From Halieaceae bacterium (GTDB lineage: Bacteria > Pseudomonadota > Gammaproteobacteria > Pseudomonadales > Halieaceae), in NCBI GenBank assembly GCA_003523185.1, contig DPGN01000060.1:1-5798 (forward strand): a stretch of 5,798 bases of DNA. Reading direction: 5' to 3'. The notes under the pieces are model-generated. The model saw nothing but the letters and a program-made list of their open reading frames with translations, ran no database searches and was not told the DNA's origin. Below are positions 1-5,798 of this stretch, piece by piece. Made by a program: the position numbers and the translations under genes. Position 1 is the first letter of the stretch. The number at the start of each line of letters is the position of its first letter.

Positions 1-744
1 CGAAATTTGAACGTACAAATCGCCGTGGGGACCACCCGCCGGATCTGCCTCACCCTCTCCACTGAGCCGTATGCGGTCTCCCGTATCAACACCTGGAGGA
101 ACTTTGACGGAGAGCGTCTTGGTTTTCTCGACCAGCCCCTGACCACGACAGCTACCGCAAGGGTCATCAATGCTCTGACCACGGCCTCGACACGTTGGGC
201 AGGTCTGTTGAACCTGGAAGAAGCCCTGTTGCATGCGAACCTGACCACTGCCACCGCAGCTGTTACAGGTGGTTGGGCTGGTACCGGGTTTCGCGCCACT
301 TCCGTCACAGGTATCGCAGTGTTGAAGCGAAGGCACCTTAATTTCAGCGGTTTTACCGCGAACTGCATCCTCAAGCGTTACCTCGAGGGTGTACCGTAAA
401 TCAGAGCCTCGCTGAGGCCCCTGACGTCGACCACCGCCGCCACCAAAAATATCGCCAAAGACATCACCGAAAATATCGCTGAAGCTGCCACCCTGGAAGC
501 CACCGCCACCCATTTGTGGATCAACGCCCGCGTGACCGTACTGATCGTAGGCCTGGCGCTTCTCACCATCACTGAGAATTTCATAGGCCTCGGAGGCCTC
601 TTTGAATTTCTCGTCAGCATTGGCGCCATCCGGATTACGGTCCGGGTGATACTTCATCGCAATGCGCCGATAGGCCTTTTTAATGTCCTGTGCCGATGCT
701 GACTTCTCAACACCCAGCACTTCATAGTAATCACGCTTTGACAT
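1..744 (-). CDS. dnaJ: Chaperone protein DnaJ (Hsp40), N-terminal 248 residues, cut by window edge
   Basis: DnaJ is the cytoplasmic J-domain co-chaperone that hands unfolded proteins to DnaK and stimulates its ATPase. The J domain (about residues 1-70) carries the HPD motif at 33-35, which is essential for DnaK stimulation in this family. A Gly/Phe-rich stretch follows (about 77-106) with the repeated DIFGD-type motif. The zinc domain has four CxxC pairs, at C143/C146, C160/C163, C182/C185 and C196/C199, so both zinc sites look complete. The start of the C-terminal substrate-binding domain is present, including VPPGVDTGDRIRLSGEGEA. The family is usually about 375 residues, so roughly the last third lies outside the window. 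The ATG is supported by an AGGA ribosome-binding site six bases upstream (751-754) and by the family-typical MSKRDYYEVLGV beginning. The gene follows dnaK in the same direction, but an intrinsic terminator lies in the gap, so its expression probably depends on read-through or a promoter I cannot see. Confidence 0.97.
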   Translation of the reverse strand, partial: MSKRDYYEVLGVEKSASAQDIKKAYRRIAMKYHPDRNPDGANADEKFKEASEAYEILSDGEKRQAYDQYGHAGVDPQMGGGGFQGGSFSDIFGDVFGDIFGGGGGRRQGPQRGSDLRYTLEVTLEDAVRGKTAEIKVPSLQHCDTCDGSGAKPGTSPTTCNSCGGSGQVRMQQGFFQVQQTCPTCRGRGQSIDDPCGSCRGQGLVEKTKTLSVKVPPGVDTGDRIRLSGEGEADPAGGPHGDLYVQIS

Positions 745-780
745 AATGCTTCCTGCTGCCGATACCCGGGCAGCCTATTT

Positions 781-816
781 AAAAAAAAACGGATTCCAAC
801 CTCAGCCGGAATCCGT
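781..816 (-). terminator. Intrinsic terminator downstream of dnaK, ahead of dnaJ
   Basis: Read on the minus strand, a perfect 9-bp stem (ACGGATTCC pairing with GGAATCCGT, loop of 10 bases) runs directly into nine consecutive T residues. This is the standard form of a Rho-independent terminator. It begins 46 bases after the dnaK stop codon, and its T tract ends 36 bases before the dnaJ start. It would stop or reduce transcription passing from dnaK into dnaJ. It does not work as a bidirectional terminator in an obvious way, since the plus strand has no T run after the stem. Confidence 0.85.
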
Positions 817-862
817 ACAGCGTTTAAAGTGTCACAAACCTGCGCGGCTCAAACCGCCCTGA

Positions 863-2788
863 TCAACGCTTGTCGTCTTCACGAACCTCTTCAAATTCAG
901 CATCGACGACATCGCCATCGACTGCATCTTCCTCCGGAGCCTGCTCAGCACCCGCCTCACCCGCTTCTGCTTGTGCGGCATACATCTTCTGAGCAACACC
1001 ACTGGTTGCCTCAGTTAAGGCAGTAGTTGCCGCCTCGATTGCATCCTTGTCGTCGGTCTTAACGGCATCTTCCGTTGCCGTAATGGCAGCTTCGATAGCT
1101 GAACGCTCGTCATCCGTCGCGTGCTCACCCGCTTCTTCAAGCGTCTTCTTGGCGGCATTGATCATGCCATCCGCCGTGTTACGCGCAATGACTAACTCCT
1201 CGAACTTCTGGTCTGCCTCAGCATTCGCTTCGGCGTCCGCAACCATCTGCTGAATATCGTCCTCAGACAGACCACCGGATGCAGTGATTCGAATTGACTG
1301 CTCTTTGCCGGTGGCTTTGTCTTTCGCCGAAACGTTCAGGATACCGTTCGCGTCGAGGTCAAATGTCACCTCAATTTGTGGCATACCGCGTGGCGCAGGT
1401 GGAATGTCGGCCAAATCGAACCGGCCCAGCGACTTATTCGATGCAGCCTGCTTACGCTCACCCTGAACGACGTGAATCGTTACCGCTGTCTGGTTGTCTT
1501 CCGCTGTCGAGAACACCTGCGACTTCTTCGTGGGAATAGTCGTGTTCTTCTCAATCAGTGGTGTCGCAACTCCACCCATGGTTTCGATACCCAGTGTCAG
1601 AGGCGTTACGTCGAGCAGAAGTACGTCCTTGACGTCACCGGCTAGTACCGCACCCTGAATCGATGCACCCATGGCGACCGCCTCGTCAGGGTTGACGTCC
1701 TTGCGTGGCTCTTTGCCAAAGAAATCAGCAACGGTTTGCTGAACCATTGGCATACGCGTCTGACCGCCGACCAAAATAACGTCGTCAATCTCGCTCGCCG
1801 AGAGACCGGAGTCCTTTAGCGCAACCTTCAAAGGCTCAAGCGAGCGAGTCACCAATTCCTGTACCAACGACTCGAGCTTTGCACGCGTGAGCTTGACCAC
1901 CAAGTGCTTGGGTCCTGTGGCATCAGCAGTGATATAGGGTAAGTTAACTTCTGTCTGCTGCGAGCTAGAAAGCTCGATCTTGGCCTTTTCTGCTGCTTCC
2001 TTCAGGCGCTGCAGCGCCAGCGGATCGTTGTGCAGATCGATACCGTTTTCATTCTTGAACTCATCCGCGAGGAACTCGATCAACCGCAGGTCGAAGTCTT
2101 CTCCACCGAGGAAGGTATCGCCGTTGGTCGCAAGTACTTCGAACTGGTGCTCGCCGTCAACTTCTGCAATTTCAATAATCGAGATATCAAACGTACCACC
2201 ACCTAGGTCATAAACCGCAACAGTGCGATCACCCTGCGCTTTGTCCATGCCGTAGGCCAGTGCAGCCGCAGTTGGCTCGTTGATGATTCGCTTCACCTCG
2301 AGACCCGCAATACGACCCGCGTCCTTGGTTGCCTGACGCTGAGAGTCGTTGAAGTAGGCAGGCACAGTGATGACAGCTTCTGTGACCGACTCGCCGAGGT
2401 ACTCTTCGGCTGTCTTCTTCATCTTACGAAGTACTTCAGCCGAAACCTGAGGCGGAGCCATTGACTCGCCTTTTGCCTCAACCCATGCGTCGCCGTTGTC
2501 GGCCTTGACGATCTTGTAAGGCACCATCTTGATGTCTTTCTGAACAACGTCGTCTTCAAATCTACGGCCGATCAAACGCTTAACCGCAAACAAGGTGTTT
2601 GTCGGGTTAGTGACGGCCTGACGCTTTGCAGATTGACCAACCAATACCTCGTTGTCATCTGCGTAAGCCACGATTGAAGGCGTTGTGCGACCGCCCTCAG
2701 CGTTCTCGATGACGCGAGGCTTGCCGCCCTCAAGGACCGACACACAGCTGTTCGTCGTTCCGAGGTCAATACCAATAATCTTTCCCAT
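863..2788 (-). CDS. dnaK: Chaperone protein DnaK (Hsp70)
   Basis: DnaK is the central ATP-dependent Hsp70 chaperone of the cytoplasm, cycling between open ATP-bound and closed ADP-bound states with DnaJ and GrpE as partners. The 641-residue product is full length (E. coli DnaK has 638). The ATPase domain spans about 1-385: phosphate loop 1 IGIDLGTTNS (5-14), catalytic K70, E171, phosphate loop 2 DLGGGTFD (194-201) with the autophosphorylation-site threonine at 199, and the adenosine motif VGGQTRMP (340-347). The interdomain linker DVLLLD is at 388-393. The beta-sandwich substrate-binding domain follows (about 394-505), then the helical lid and an acidic tail ending in VVDAEFEEV plus a short charged extension. 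The ATG has a GGAG ribosome-binding site eight bases upstream (2797-2800). A sigma-32 promoter sits in the 106-bp gap after grpE, so dnaK can be transcribed independently of it. No key residue is missing. Confidence 0.99.
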   Translation of the reverse strand: MGKIIGIDLGTTNSCVSVLEGGKPRVIENAEGGRTTPSIVAYADDNEVLVGQSAKRQAVTNPTNTLFAVKRLIGRRFEDDVVQKDIKMVPYKIVKADNGDAWVEAKGESMAPPQVSAEVLRKMKKTAEEYLGESVTEAVITVPAYFNDSQRQATKDAGRIAGLEVKRIINEPTAAALAYGMDKAQGDRTVAVYDLGGGTFDISIIEIAEVDGEHQFEVLATNGDTFLGGEDFDLRLIEFLADEFKNENGIDLHNDPLALQRLKEAAEKAKIELSSSQQTEVNLPYITADATGPKHLVVKLTRAKLESLVQELVTRSLEPLKVALKDSGLSASEIDDVILVGGQTRMPMVQQTVADFFGKEPRKDVNPDEAVAMGASIQGAVLAGDVKDVLLLDVTPLTLGIETMGGVATPLIEKNTTIPTKKSQVFSTAEDNQTAVTIHVVQGERKQAASNKSLGRFDLADIPPAPRGMPQIEVTFDLDANGILNVSAKDKATGKEQSIRITASGGLSEDDIQQMVADAEANAEADQKFEELVIARNTADGMINAAKKTLEEAGEHATDDERSAIEAAITATEDAVKTDDKDAIEAATTALTEATSGVAQKMYAAQAEAGEAGAEQAPEEDAVDGDVVDAEFEEVREDDKR

Positions 2789-2838
2789 GTCTTTTTCTCC
2801 TACGGCCAGGTGATCCCGGCGCCTAATCTTGTCTTTGT

Positions 2839-2866
2839 AGATGGGTCGCTCTGTCTAAATTTCAAG
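2839..2866 (-). promoter_or_regulatory. Sigma-32 (RpoH) heat-shock promoter of dnaK
   Basis: On the minus strand, CTTGAAA (2866-2860) exactly matches the E. coli sigma-32 -35 consensus. After a 14-bp spacer comes CCCATCT (2845-2839), matching the -10 consensus CCCCATNT except for the first C. The predicted transcript start is around 2832, giving an untranslated leader of roughly 43 bases that includes the dnaK ribosome-binding site. A run of seven T residues (minus strand) lies just upstream of the -35 element. The promoter is inferred from motif match and position only. Confidence 0.85.
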
Positions 2867-2894
2867 CGCCCTGATAAAAAAATTCTGTCTTTAT

Positions 2895-3464
2895 TTACGA
2901 TGCGGCTTTGGACACCATCACCATTGCGGGGCGCAGCAACCGGTCTTTCAGCAAGTAACCCTTCTGCATCACAGCAATCACGGTGTTGGGTTCAACATCG
3001 GGGTTTTCGATCATGCTCATCGCCTGCGCGACCTGCGGGTCAAAGGGCTCACCATGAGGATCGACAGGCGTGACGCCATTCTTCGCCAGCACATCGACCA
3101 AGCTCTTAAGCGTTAACTCAACACCTTCAACGACCGAAGCAATACCCTCAGCATCCGACCCGGCAGACGCCTCTAAAGCGCGCTCGAGATTATCAACGAC
3201 GGGCAACAAGTCATTTGCGAATCGCTCGAGAGCGAACTTTCGCGCTTTTTCGACGTCGAGCTCTGCCCGGCGCTGCGCGTTAATCGCATCGGCCTGAGCA
3301 CGAAGCGCAGCCTCCTTGGCCATCGCAACTTCTTCTTGAAGTGCTTCCACCTCTGAAAGCTCATCGGTCTCAACATCGACAGATTCCATTTCAGCACCAT
3401 CGCTTTCCTGAGTAGCCTGGGCCTCTACTTCGTTCTCTGGAAGGTCGTTATTTTCACTCGACAT
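2895..3464 (-). CDS. grpE: Nucleotide exchange factor GrpE
   Basis: GrpE is the dimeric nucleotide exchange factor that opens the DnaK nucleotide cleft and releases ADP so that substrate can leave. The protein has 189 residues, close to the E. coli length of 197. Residues 1-40 are acidic and probably disordered. Residues about 38-95 form the long helix, ending in the typical FALERFANDLLPVVDNLERAL block (77-97). The C-terminal beta-wing that contacts DnaK contains GEPFDP (138-143) and the family signature MQKGYLLKDRLLRPAMVMVS (166-185). The ATG has a GGGAG ribosome-binding site seven bases upstream (3472-3476), and the MSSENN beginning lacks an upstream in-frame alternative that would fit better. 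A sigma-32 promoter of its own lies in the 113-bp gap after hrcA. There is no convincing terminator after it, so transcripts probably continue into dnaK. Confidence 0.98.
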   Translation of the reverse strand: MSSENNDLPENEVEAQATQESDGAEMESVDVETDELSEVEALQEEVAMAKEAALRAQADAINAQRRAELDVEKARKFALERFANDLLPVVDNLERALEASAGSDAEGIASVVEGVELTLKSLVDVLAKNGVTPVDPHGEPFDPQVAQAMSMIENPDVEPNTVIAVMQKGYLLKDRLLRPAMVMVSKAAS

Positions 3465-3502
3465 GCGTCATCTCCCGCACCGTAATTTGTCCAATATGGG
3501 TG

Positions 3503-3530
3503 AGATGGGGAGTCGATTTATATTTTCAAG
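3503..3530 (-). promoter_or_regulatory. Sigma-32 (RpoH) heat-shock promoter of grpE
   Basis: On the minus strand, CTTGAAA (3530-3524) and CCCCATCT (3510-3503) both match the E. coli sigma-32 consensus perfectly, with a 13-bp spacer. The predicted transcript start is near 3496, which leaves a leader of about 32 bases before the grpE ATG. The same elements with the same spacing lie before dnaK, which supports both calls. The -35 element is part of an inverted repeat (3525-3544), so access by RNA polymerase could be modulated. Confidence 0.9.
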
Positions 3531-3544
3531 GCAATAACCTTGAA
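3525..3544. repeat. Inverted repeat overlapping the grpE promoter -35
   Basis: Two perfect 7-bp arms, TTCAAGG (3525-3531) and CCTTGAA (3538-3544), are separated by six bases. The arm nearer grpE contains six of the seven bases of the sigma-32 -35 element. The repeat lies 33 bases past the hrcA stop codon. It could be a protein operator, or a hairpin at the 3' end of the hrcA transcript. A terminator is less likely, because the minus-strand sequence after it (AAATATAAAT) is A-rich rather than a T run. It does not match the CIRCE element. Confidence 0.55.
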
Positions 3545-3577
3545 GTTTCGGGGATATTTACGTTTTTTGTCGGCGTA

Positions 3578-4612
3578 TTAGCGAGATAAGGCCGCCGTTA
3601 GCAGTCTTGCGGTGATATCAACAAGAGGTATCACCCGTTCGTAGGCCATGCGCGTGGGCCCAATGACACCCAGAACACCGACTGGCTGGGTACCCTGAGC
3701 ATAGGGCGCAGTAATGACACTGTAGTCACCCAGCACCTCATAACCGGCCTCCTCACCGATGAAGATTTGGACCCCATCAGCACGGGAACACCGATCGAGA
3801 AGCTCCAAGAGGTCACGCTTGCGCTCGAAGGCGTCGAACAACTCCCGCAGCTTGTCCATGTCATTGGCACTCGCCTGCTGAATCAGCCGGCTCTCACCCG
3901 CGACAACGTATTCCTCCTGCGACTCCTGGACATCCATCGCCTCTTTGGCAACCTGCAGCGCAGCTTCCATCTGCTCGTCAATACGCGCTCTCGCCTCGGC
4001 CATTTCAGTCACAAGCAATTCTTTCACCTGAGTCAAATCGTTACCGGCGTAGCGTTGATTGATGAAATCGGCAGCTGACTTCAGCTGAGCCTCGGTCAGT
4101 GGCCGCGATAGCTCAATAACGCGGTTCTGCACTTCGCGCTCATTGACCACCAAGATGACAAGGACCCTCGAATCGGAGAGGGGAAGGAACTCAATTTGCC
4201 GTAGCTGCACAGCAGTCGGTCGAGGGACAGTAACAATGCCCGCCTGTGCCGTCACTTGTGTCAACAAGTTTGACGCCGATGCAATGAGGTCTGACGAGGG
4301 TCGGCTCGGGTTCAGCTCGTGTTTCAAGGCCTGAATCGCGGCTTCATCGATGGGACTGGTCTGCAACAAGCTGTCCACAAACAAGCGATAGCCCTGCGAG
4401 GTAGGCACTCGACCGGCCGAAGTGTGAGGTGAAGACAAAAAGCCACGATCTTCGAGGTCTGACATGACATTGCGAATCGTCGCGGGACTCACTGACATAC
4501 CGCTCTCGACGTGCAATGCCTTCGAGCCCACGGGCTGACCTTCGCGTATGTGCATATCCACCAAAGTTCGCAACAAAGACGCTGCGCGCGGTGAAAGACC
4601 GTCCGATGACAT
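3578..4612 (-). CDS. hrcA: Heat-inducible transcription repressor HrcA
   Basis: HrcA is the dimeric repressor that in other bacteria binds the CIRCE operator (TTAGCACTC-N9-GAGTGCTAA) upstream of groESL and dnaK operons; it loses activity on heat shock and is refolded by GroEL. The 344 residues equal the usual family length of about 343. The N-terminal winged helix (about 1-80) carries the diagnostic block SPATIRNVMSDLEDRGFL (42-59) followed by PHTSAGRVPTSQGYRLFVD (62-80). The rest is the GAF-like and dimerisation region, ending in GVIGPTRMAYERVIPLVD near residues 316-333, also typical. The ATG has a strong AGGAGA ribosome-binding site five bases upstream (4618-4623). The gene leads the hrcA-grpE-dnaK-dnaJ cluster, divergent from recN. 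I found no clear sigma-32 or sigma-70 promoter for it in the 176-bp gap. The reading frame is intact, so it is probably functional. Confidence 0.97.
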   Translation of the reverse strand: MSSDGLSPRAASLLRTLVDMHIREGQPVGSKALHVESGMSVSPATIRNVMSDLEDRGFLSSPHTSAGRVPTSQGYRLFVDSLLQTSPIDEAAIQALKHELNPSRPSSDLIASASNLLTQVTAQAGIVTVPRPTAVQLRQIEFLPLSDSRVLVILVVNEREVQNRVIELSRPLTEAQLKSAADFINQRYAGNDLTQVKELLVTEMAEARARIDEQMEAALQVAKEAMDVQESQEEYVVAGESRLIQQASANDMDKLRELFDAFERKRDLLELLDRCSRADGVQIFIGEEAGYEVLGDYSVITAPYAQGTQPVGVLGVIGPTRMAYERVIPLVDITARLLTAALSR

Positions 4613-4693
4613 GTTGTTCTCCTAGGACTCGAGTTGTAGCACAGACCTCTCGGACCGCAAAGCGCGAAAATGATGTGCGGTTTATCCAAAACT

Positions 4694-4715
4694 GGTGTTC
4701 CGAATCGGAGACACC
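4694..4715. repeat. 22-bp near-perfect dyad in the hrcA-recN divergent gap
   Basis: Outer arms GGTGT (4694-4698) and ACACC (4711-4715) enclose inner arms TCCGA (4699-4703) and TCGGA (4705-4709). All ten base pairs match, with one extra G at 4710 and a single central A. It lies between the hrcA and recN starts and overlaps both -35 candidates for recN, a typical place for an operator. It matches neither the CIRCE consensus nor the E. coli LexA box (CTGT-N8-ACAG). There is no T run on either side, so a terminator is unlikely. The function is unknown. Confidence 0.5.
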
Positions 4716-4737
4716 TGAGCTATAACGGGGCTATTAT
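4708..4737 (+). promoter_or_regulatory. Possible sigma-70 promoter of recN
   Basis: The best candidate is GAGACA (4708-4713, four of six -35 consensus positions) with TATTAT (4732-4737, five of six -10 positions) and an 18-bp spacer. A start near 4744 would place the tandem repeat inside the leader. An alternative is TTCCGA (4698-4703) with TATAAC (4721-4726) at a 17-bp spacing. The motifs are modest, so this rests mainly on position. Confidence 0.35.
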
Positions 4738-4785
4738 CAAGACACGGTCGTCTAACAAGACACGGTCGTCTAACAAGAAACGGTC
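4738..4785 (+). repeat. 18-bp tandem repeat (2 full copies plus a 12-base partial) before recN
   Basis: The unit CAAGACACGGTCGTCTAA occurs at 4738-4755 and again, identical, at 4756-4773. A third partial copy, CAAGAAACGGTC (one mismatch in twelve), occupies 4774-4785, three bases before the recN ATG. Each full unit contains a short dyad, AGAC-N6-GTCT. The unit ends in TAA; the second copy's TAA (4771-4773) is in frame with recN and closes the frame upstream of its ATG. The repeat could be a slippage duplication, repeated binding sites, or a leader structure. The identical copies suggest a recent duplication or selection for sequence. Confidence 0.9.
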
Positions 4786-4788
4786 ACA

Positions 4789-5798
4789 ATGCTTACAGAT
4801 CTCTCCATCCGCGATTACGCCATTGTTCAGCGCCTCGATATCGAGCTACATGCTGGAATGACCTGCGTTACCGGCGAGACTGGAGCGGGTAAGTCGATTA
4901 TGCTCGATGCGCTCGGTCTGTGTATCGGCGACCGAGCTGATGCGAAAGCGGTGAGAGCTGGTGCTGACCGTGCCGAAATTTCCGCCCTCTTTTCGGTAGA
5001 GCGTCTTCCGGAGGCGCAGGCTTGGCTTGATAGAGCAGCCCTACTCGAGGGCCACGAGTGTTTGATCCGCCGCACCGTCACCTCTGACGGTCGATCCAGA
5101 GCCTTCATCAACGGCAGTCCGGCGACGCTAGCTCAATGCAAAGAACTGGGCGAGCTCTTGGTTGACTTGCACAGTCAGCACGCACACCAGTCCCTTCTCC
5201 GCCGCTCCGTGCAACGCGAGTTACTCGATGAATTTTCTGGAGCCAGCGAGGACGCCTCAGCAGTTGCAGAGGAGGCAGCGAGCATTCGCGCATTGAAGCT
5301 CGAGTTGGAGACCTTGCGTTCTTCAAGCAATGAAATCGCCGAGCGCAGGGATCTGCTCAACTACCAGATCGATGAATTAGCCGCACTGAGTTTTGGCGAC
5401 ACCGAGCTTGAGGCATTGGAGTCCGACCAAAAGGTTTTGAGCAACGCGACGTGGATCATGGAGACGGTGCATGCGATTGCCGAGCAGTGTGCGAGCCTGA
5501 GCGATCAGTTGCGATCCTCTGTCTCGCAACTTAGCGATGATCGACTAGGTACTAAAATTGACGAAAGCCGTGAGCTAGTGGCCTCTTCACAGATTCAACT
5601 GGACGAGGCGGCATCCGAATTACGACGCTTTCTTGATGGAGTTGAGCTCGACCCGGAGCGTTTAGGCGAAGTAGAGAGCCGACTCGATACTGCCTACAGC
5701 TTGGCTAGAAAGCACCGTATTCGACCCGAGGAGCTTGCGGGACACCTTGAGACCCTGAGCACGGAGCTCGAAAACCTTGAGCACGGTAGTCAGCGGCT
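4789..5798 (+). CDS. recN: DNA repair protein RecN, N-terminal 336 residues, cut by window edge
   Basis: RecN is an SMC-like ATPase that acts early in recombinational repair of DNA double-strand breaks. The visible part begins MLTDLSIRDYAIVQRLDIEL, very similar to the E. coli RecN start. The Walker A motif GETGAGKS is at 29-36, followed by IMLDALGLCIGDRA (37-50). The block GRSRAFINGSPAT (101-113) and the Q-loop region LVDLHSQHAHQSLL (124-137) are both characteristic of RecN. From about 140 onward the sequence is rich in Glu, Leu, Ala and Arg, as expected for the coiled-coil arm. The C-terminal Walker B half lies outside the window (the family is about 550 residues). The ATG is the only reasonable start: a TAA in frame sits at 4771-4773 and no start codon lies between. 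There is no good Shine-Dalgarno sequence; a tandem repeat occupies that position. In E. coli recN is strongly LexA-controlled, but no E. coli-type SOS box is visible here. Confidence 0.96.
   Translation, partial: MLTDLSIRDYAIVQRLDIELHAGMTCVTGETGAGKSIMLDALGLCIGDRADAKAVRAGADRAEISALFSVERLPEAQAWLDRAALLEGHECLIRRTVTSDGRSRAFINGSPATLAQCKELGELLVDLHSQHAHQSLLRRSVQRELLDEFSGASEDASAVAEEAASIRALKLELETLRSSSNEIAERRDLLNYQIDELAALSFGDTELEALESDQKVLSNATWIMETVHAIAEQCASLSDQLRSSVSQLSDDRLGTKIDESRELVASSQIQLDEAASELRRFLDGVELDPERLGEVESRLDTAYSLARKHRIRPEELAGHLETLSTELENLEHGSQR

Noticed and set aside
7..399. 130-codon open frame on the plus strand opposite dnaJ
   Set aside because: It is antisense to the cysteine-rich zinc domain and start of the C-terminal domain of dnaJ, whose minus-strand frame is unambiguous. 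The product has no recognisable motif.
838..862. Small GCGG/CCGC hairpin just after the dnaK stop codon
   Set aside because: A four-base-pair stem is too weak to call, and the terminator at 781-816 explains the 3' end better.
1047..1645. Several overlapping plus-strand open frames opposite dnaK
   Set aside because: They lie wholly within the well-conserved dnaK coding region and read as low-complexity shadows without family signatures.
2877..2883. Run of seven T residues (minus strand) after grpE, as a possible terminator
   Set aside because: No stable stem precedes it. It is better seen as A/T-rich sequence upstream of the dnaK promoter.
3767..4078. 103-codon open frame on the plus strand opposite hrcA
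   Set aside because: It is fully antisense to hrcA, with no recognisable domain; hrcA conservation explains the region.
4404..4431. GGCACTC followed by GAAGTGTGAGG, resembling CIRCE half-sites
   Set aside because: It lies inside the hrcA coding region, over conserved residues, and neither the spacing nor the right half fits the consensus.
4727..4741. CTTGATA and CCCCGTTA on the minus strand, as a possible sigma-32 promoter for hrcA
   Set aside because: The two elements are only four bases apart instead of 11-16, and both are imperfect.

Overview
The window holds a bacterial heat-shock chaperone locus with a divergent DNA-repair gene beside it. Protein signatures are proteobacterial throughout. 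The DnaK resembles Escherichia coli DnaK almost block for block, GrpE and DnaJ have gammaproteobacterial-type motifs, and two promoters match the E. coli sigma-32 (RpoH) consensus. Together with an intact HrcA and a neighbouring recN, this suggests a gammaproteobacterium, possibly a marine or environmental lineage. The genus cannot be named from the sequence alone.

Layout: four genes lie on the minus strand in the transcription order hrcA (4612-3578), grpE (3464-2895), dnaK (2788-863) and dnaJ (744 to the left edge, first 248 codons only). On the plus strand, recN starts at 4789 and runs off the right edge after 336 codons. The four intergenic gaps are 118 bp (dnaK-dnaJ), 106 bp (grpE-dnaK), 113 bp (hrcA-grpE) and 176 bp (hrcA-recN, divergent). 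No stretch over 300 bases lacks a gene. I saw no tRNA, rRNA, insertion sequence, CRISPR array or broken gene.

How the parts work together: DnaK is the ATP-driven Hsp70, DnaJ delivers substrates and triggers ATP hydrolysis, and GrpE releases ADP. HrcA is a heat-labile repressor of chaperone genes in the families where it has been studied. Separate near-perfect sigma-32 promoters lie in front of grpE and dnaK with the same geometry, and a strong intrinsic terminator lies between dnaK and dnaJ. The cluster therefore looks like several overlapping transcription units rather than one plain operon. No CIRCE operator (the usual HrcA site) was found by eye.

The most unusual non-coding structures are an inverted repeat over the -35 of the grpE promoter, an 18-bp tandem repeat that runs almost to the recN start codon where a ribosome-binding site would be expected, and a 22-bp dyad in the hrcA-recN gap. 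The gene content itself is well known; I see no evidence for a new multi-gene system here.
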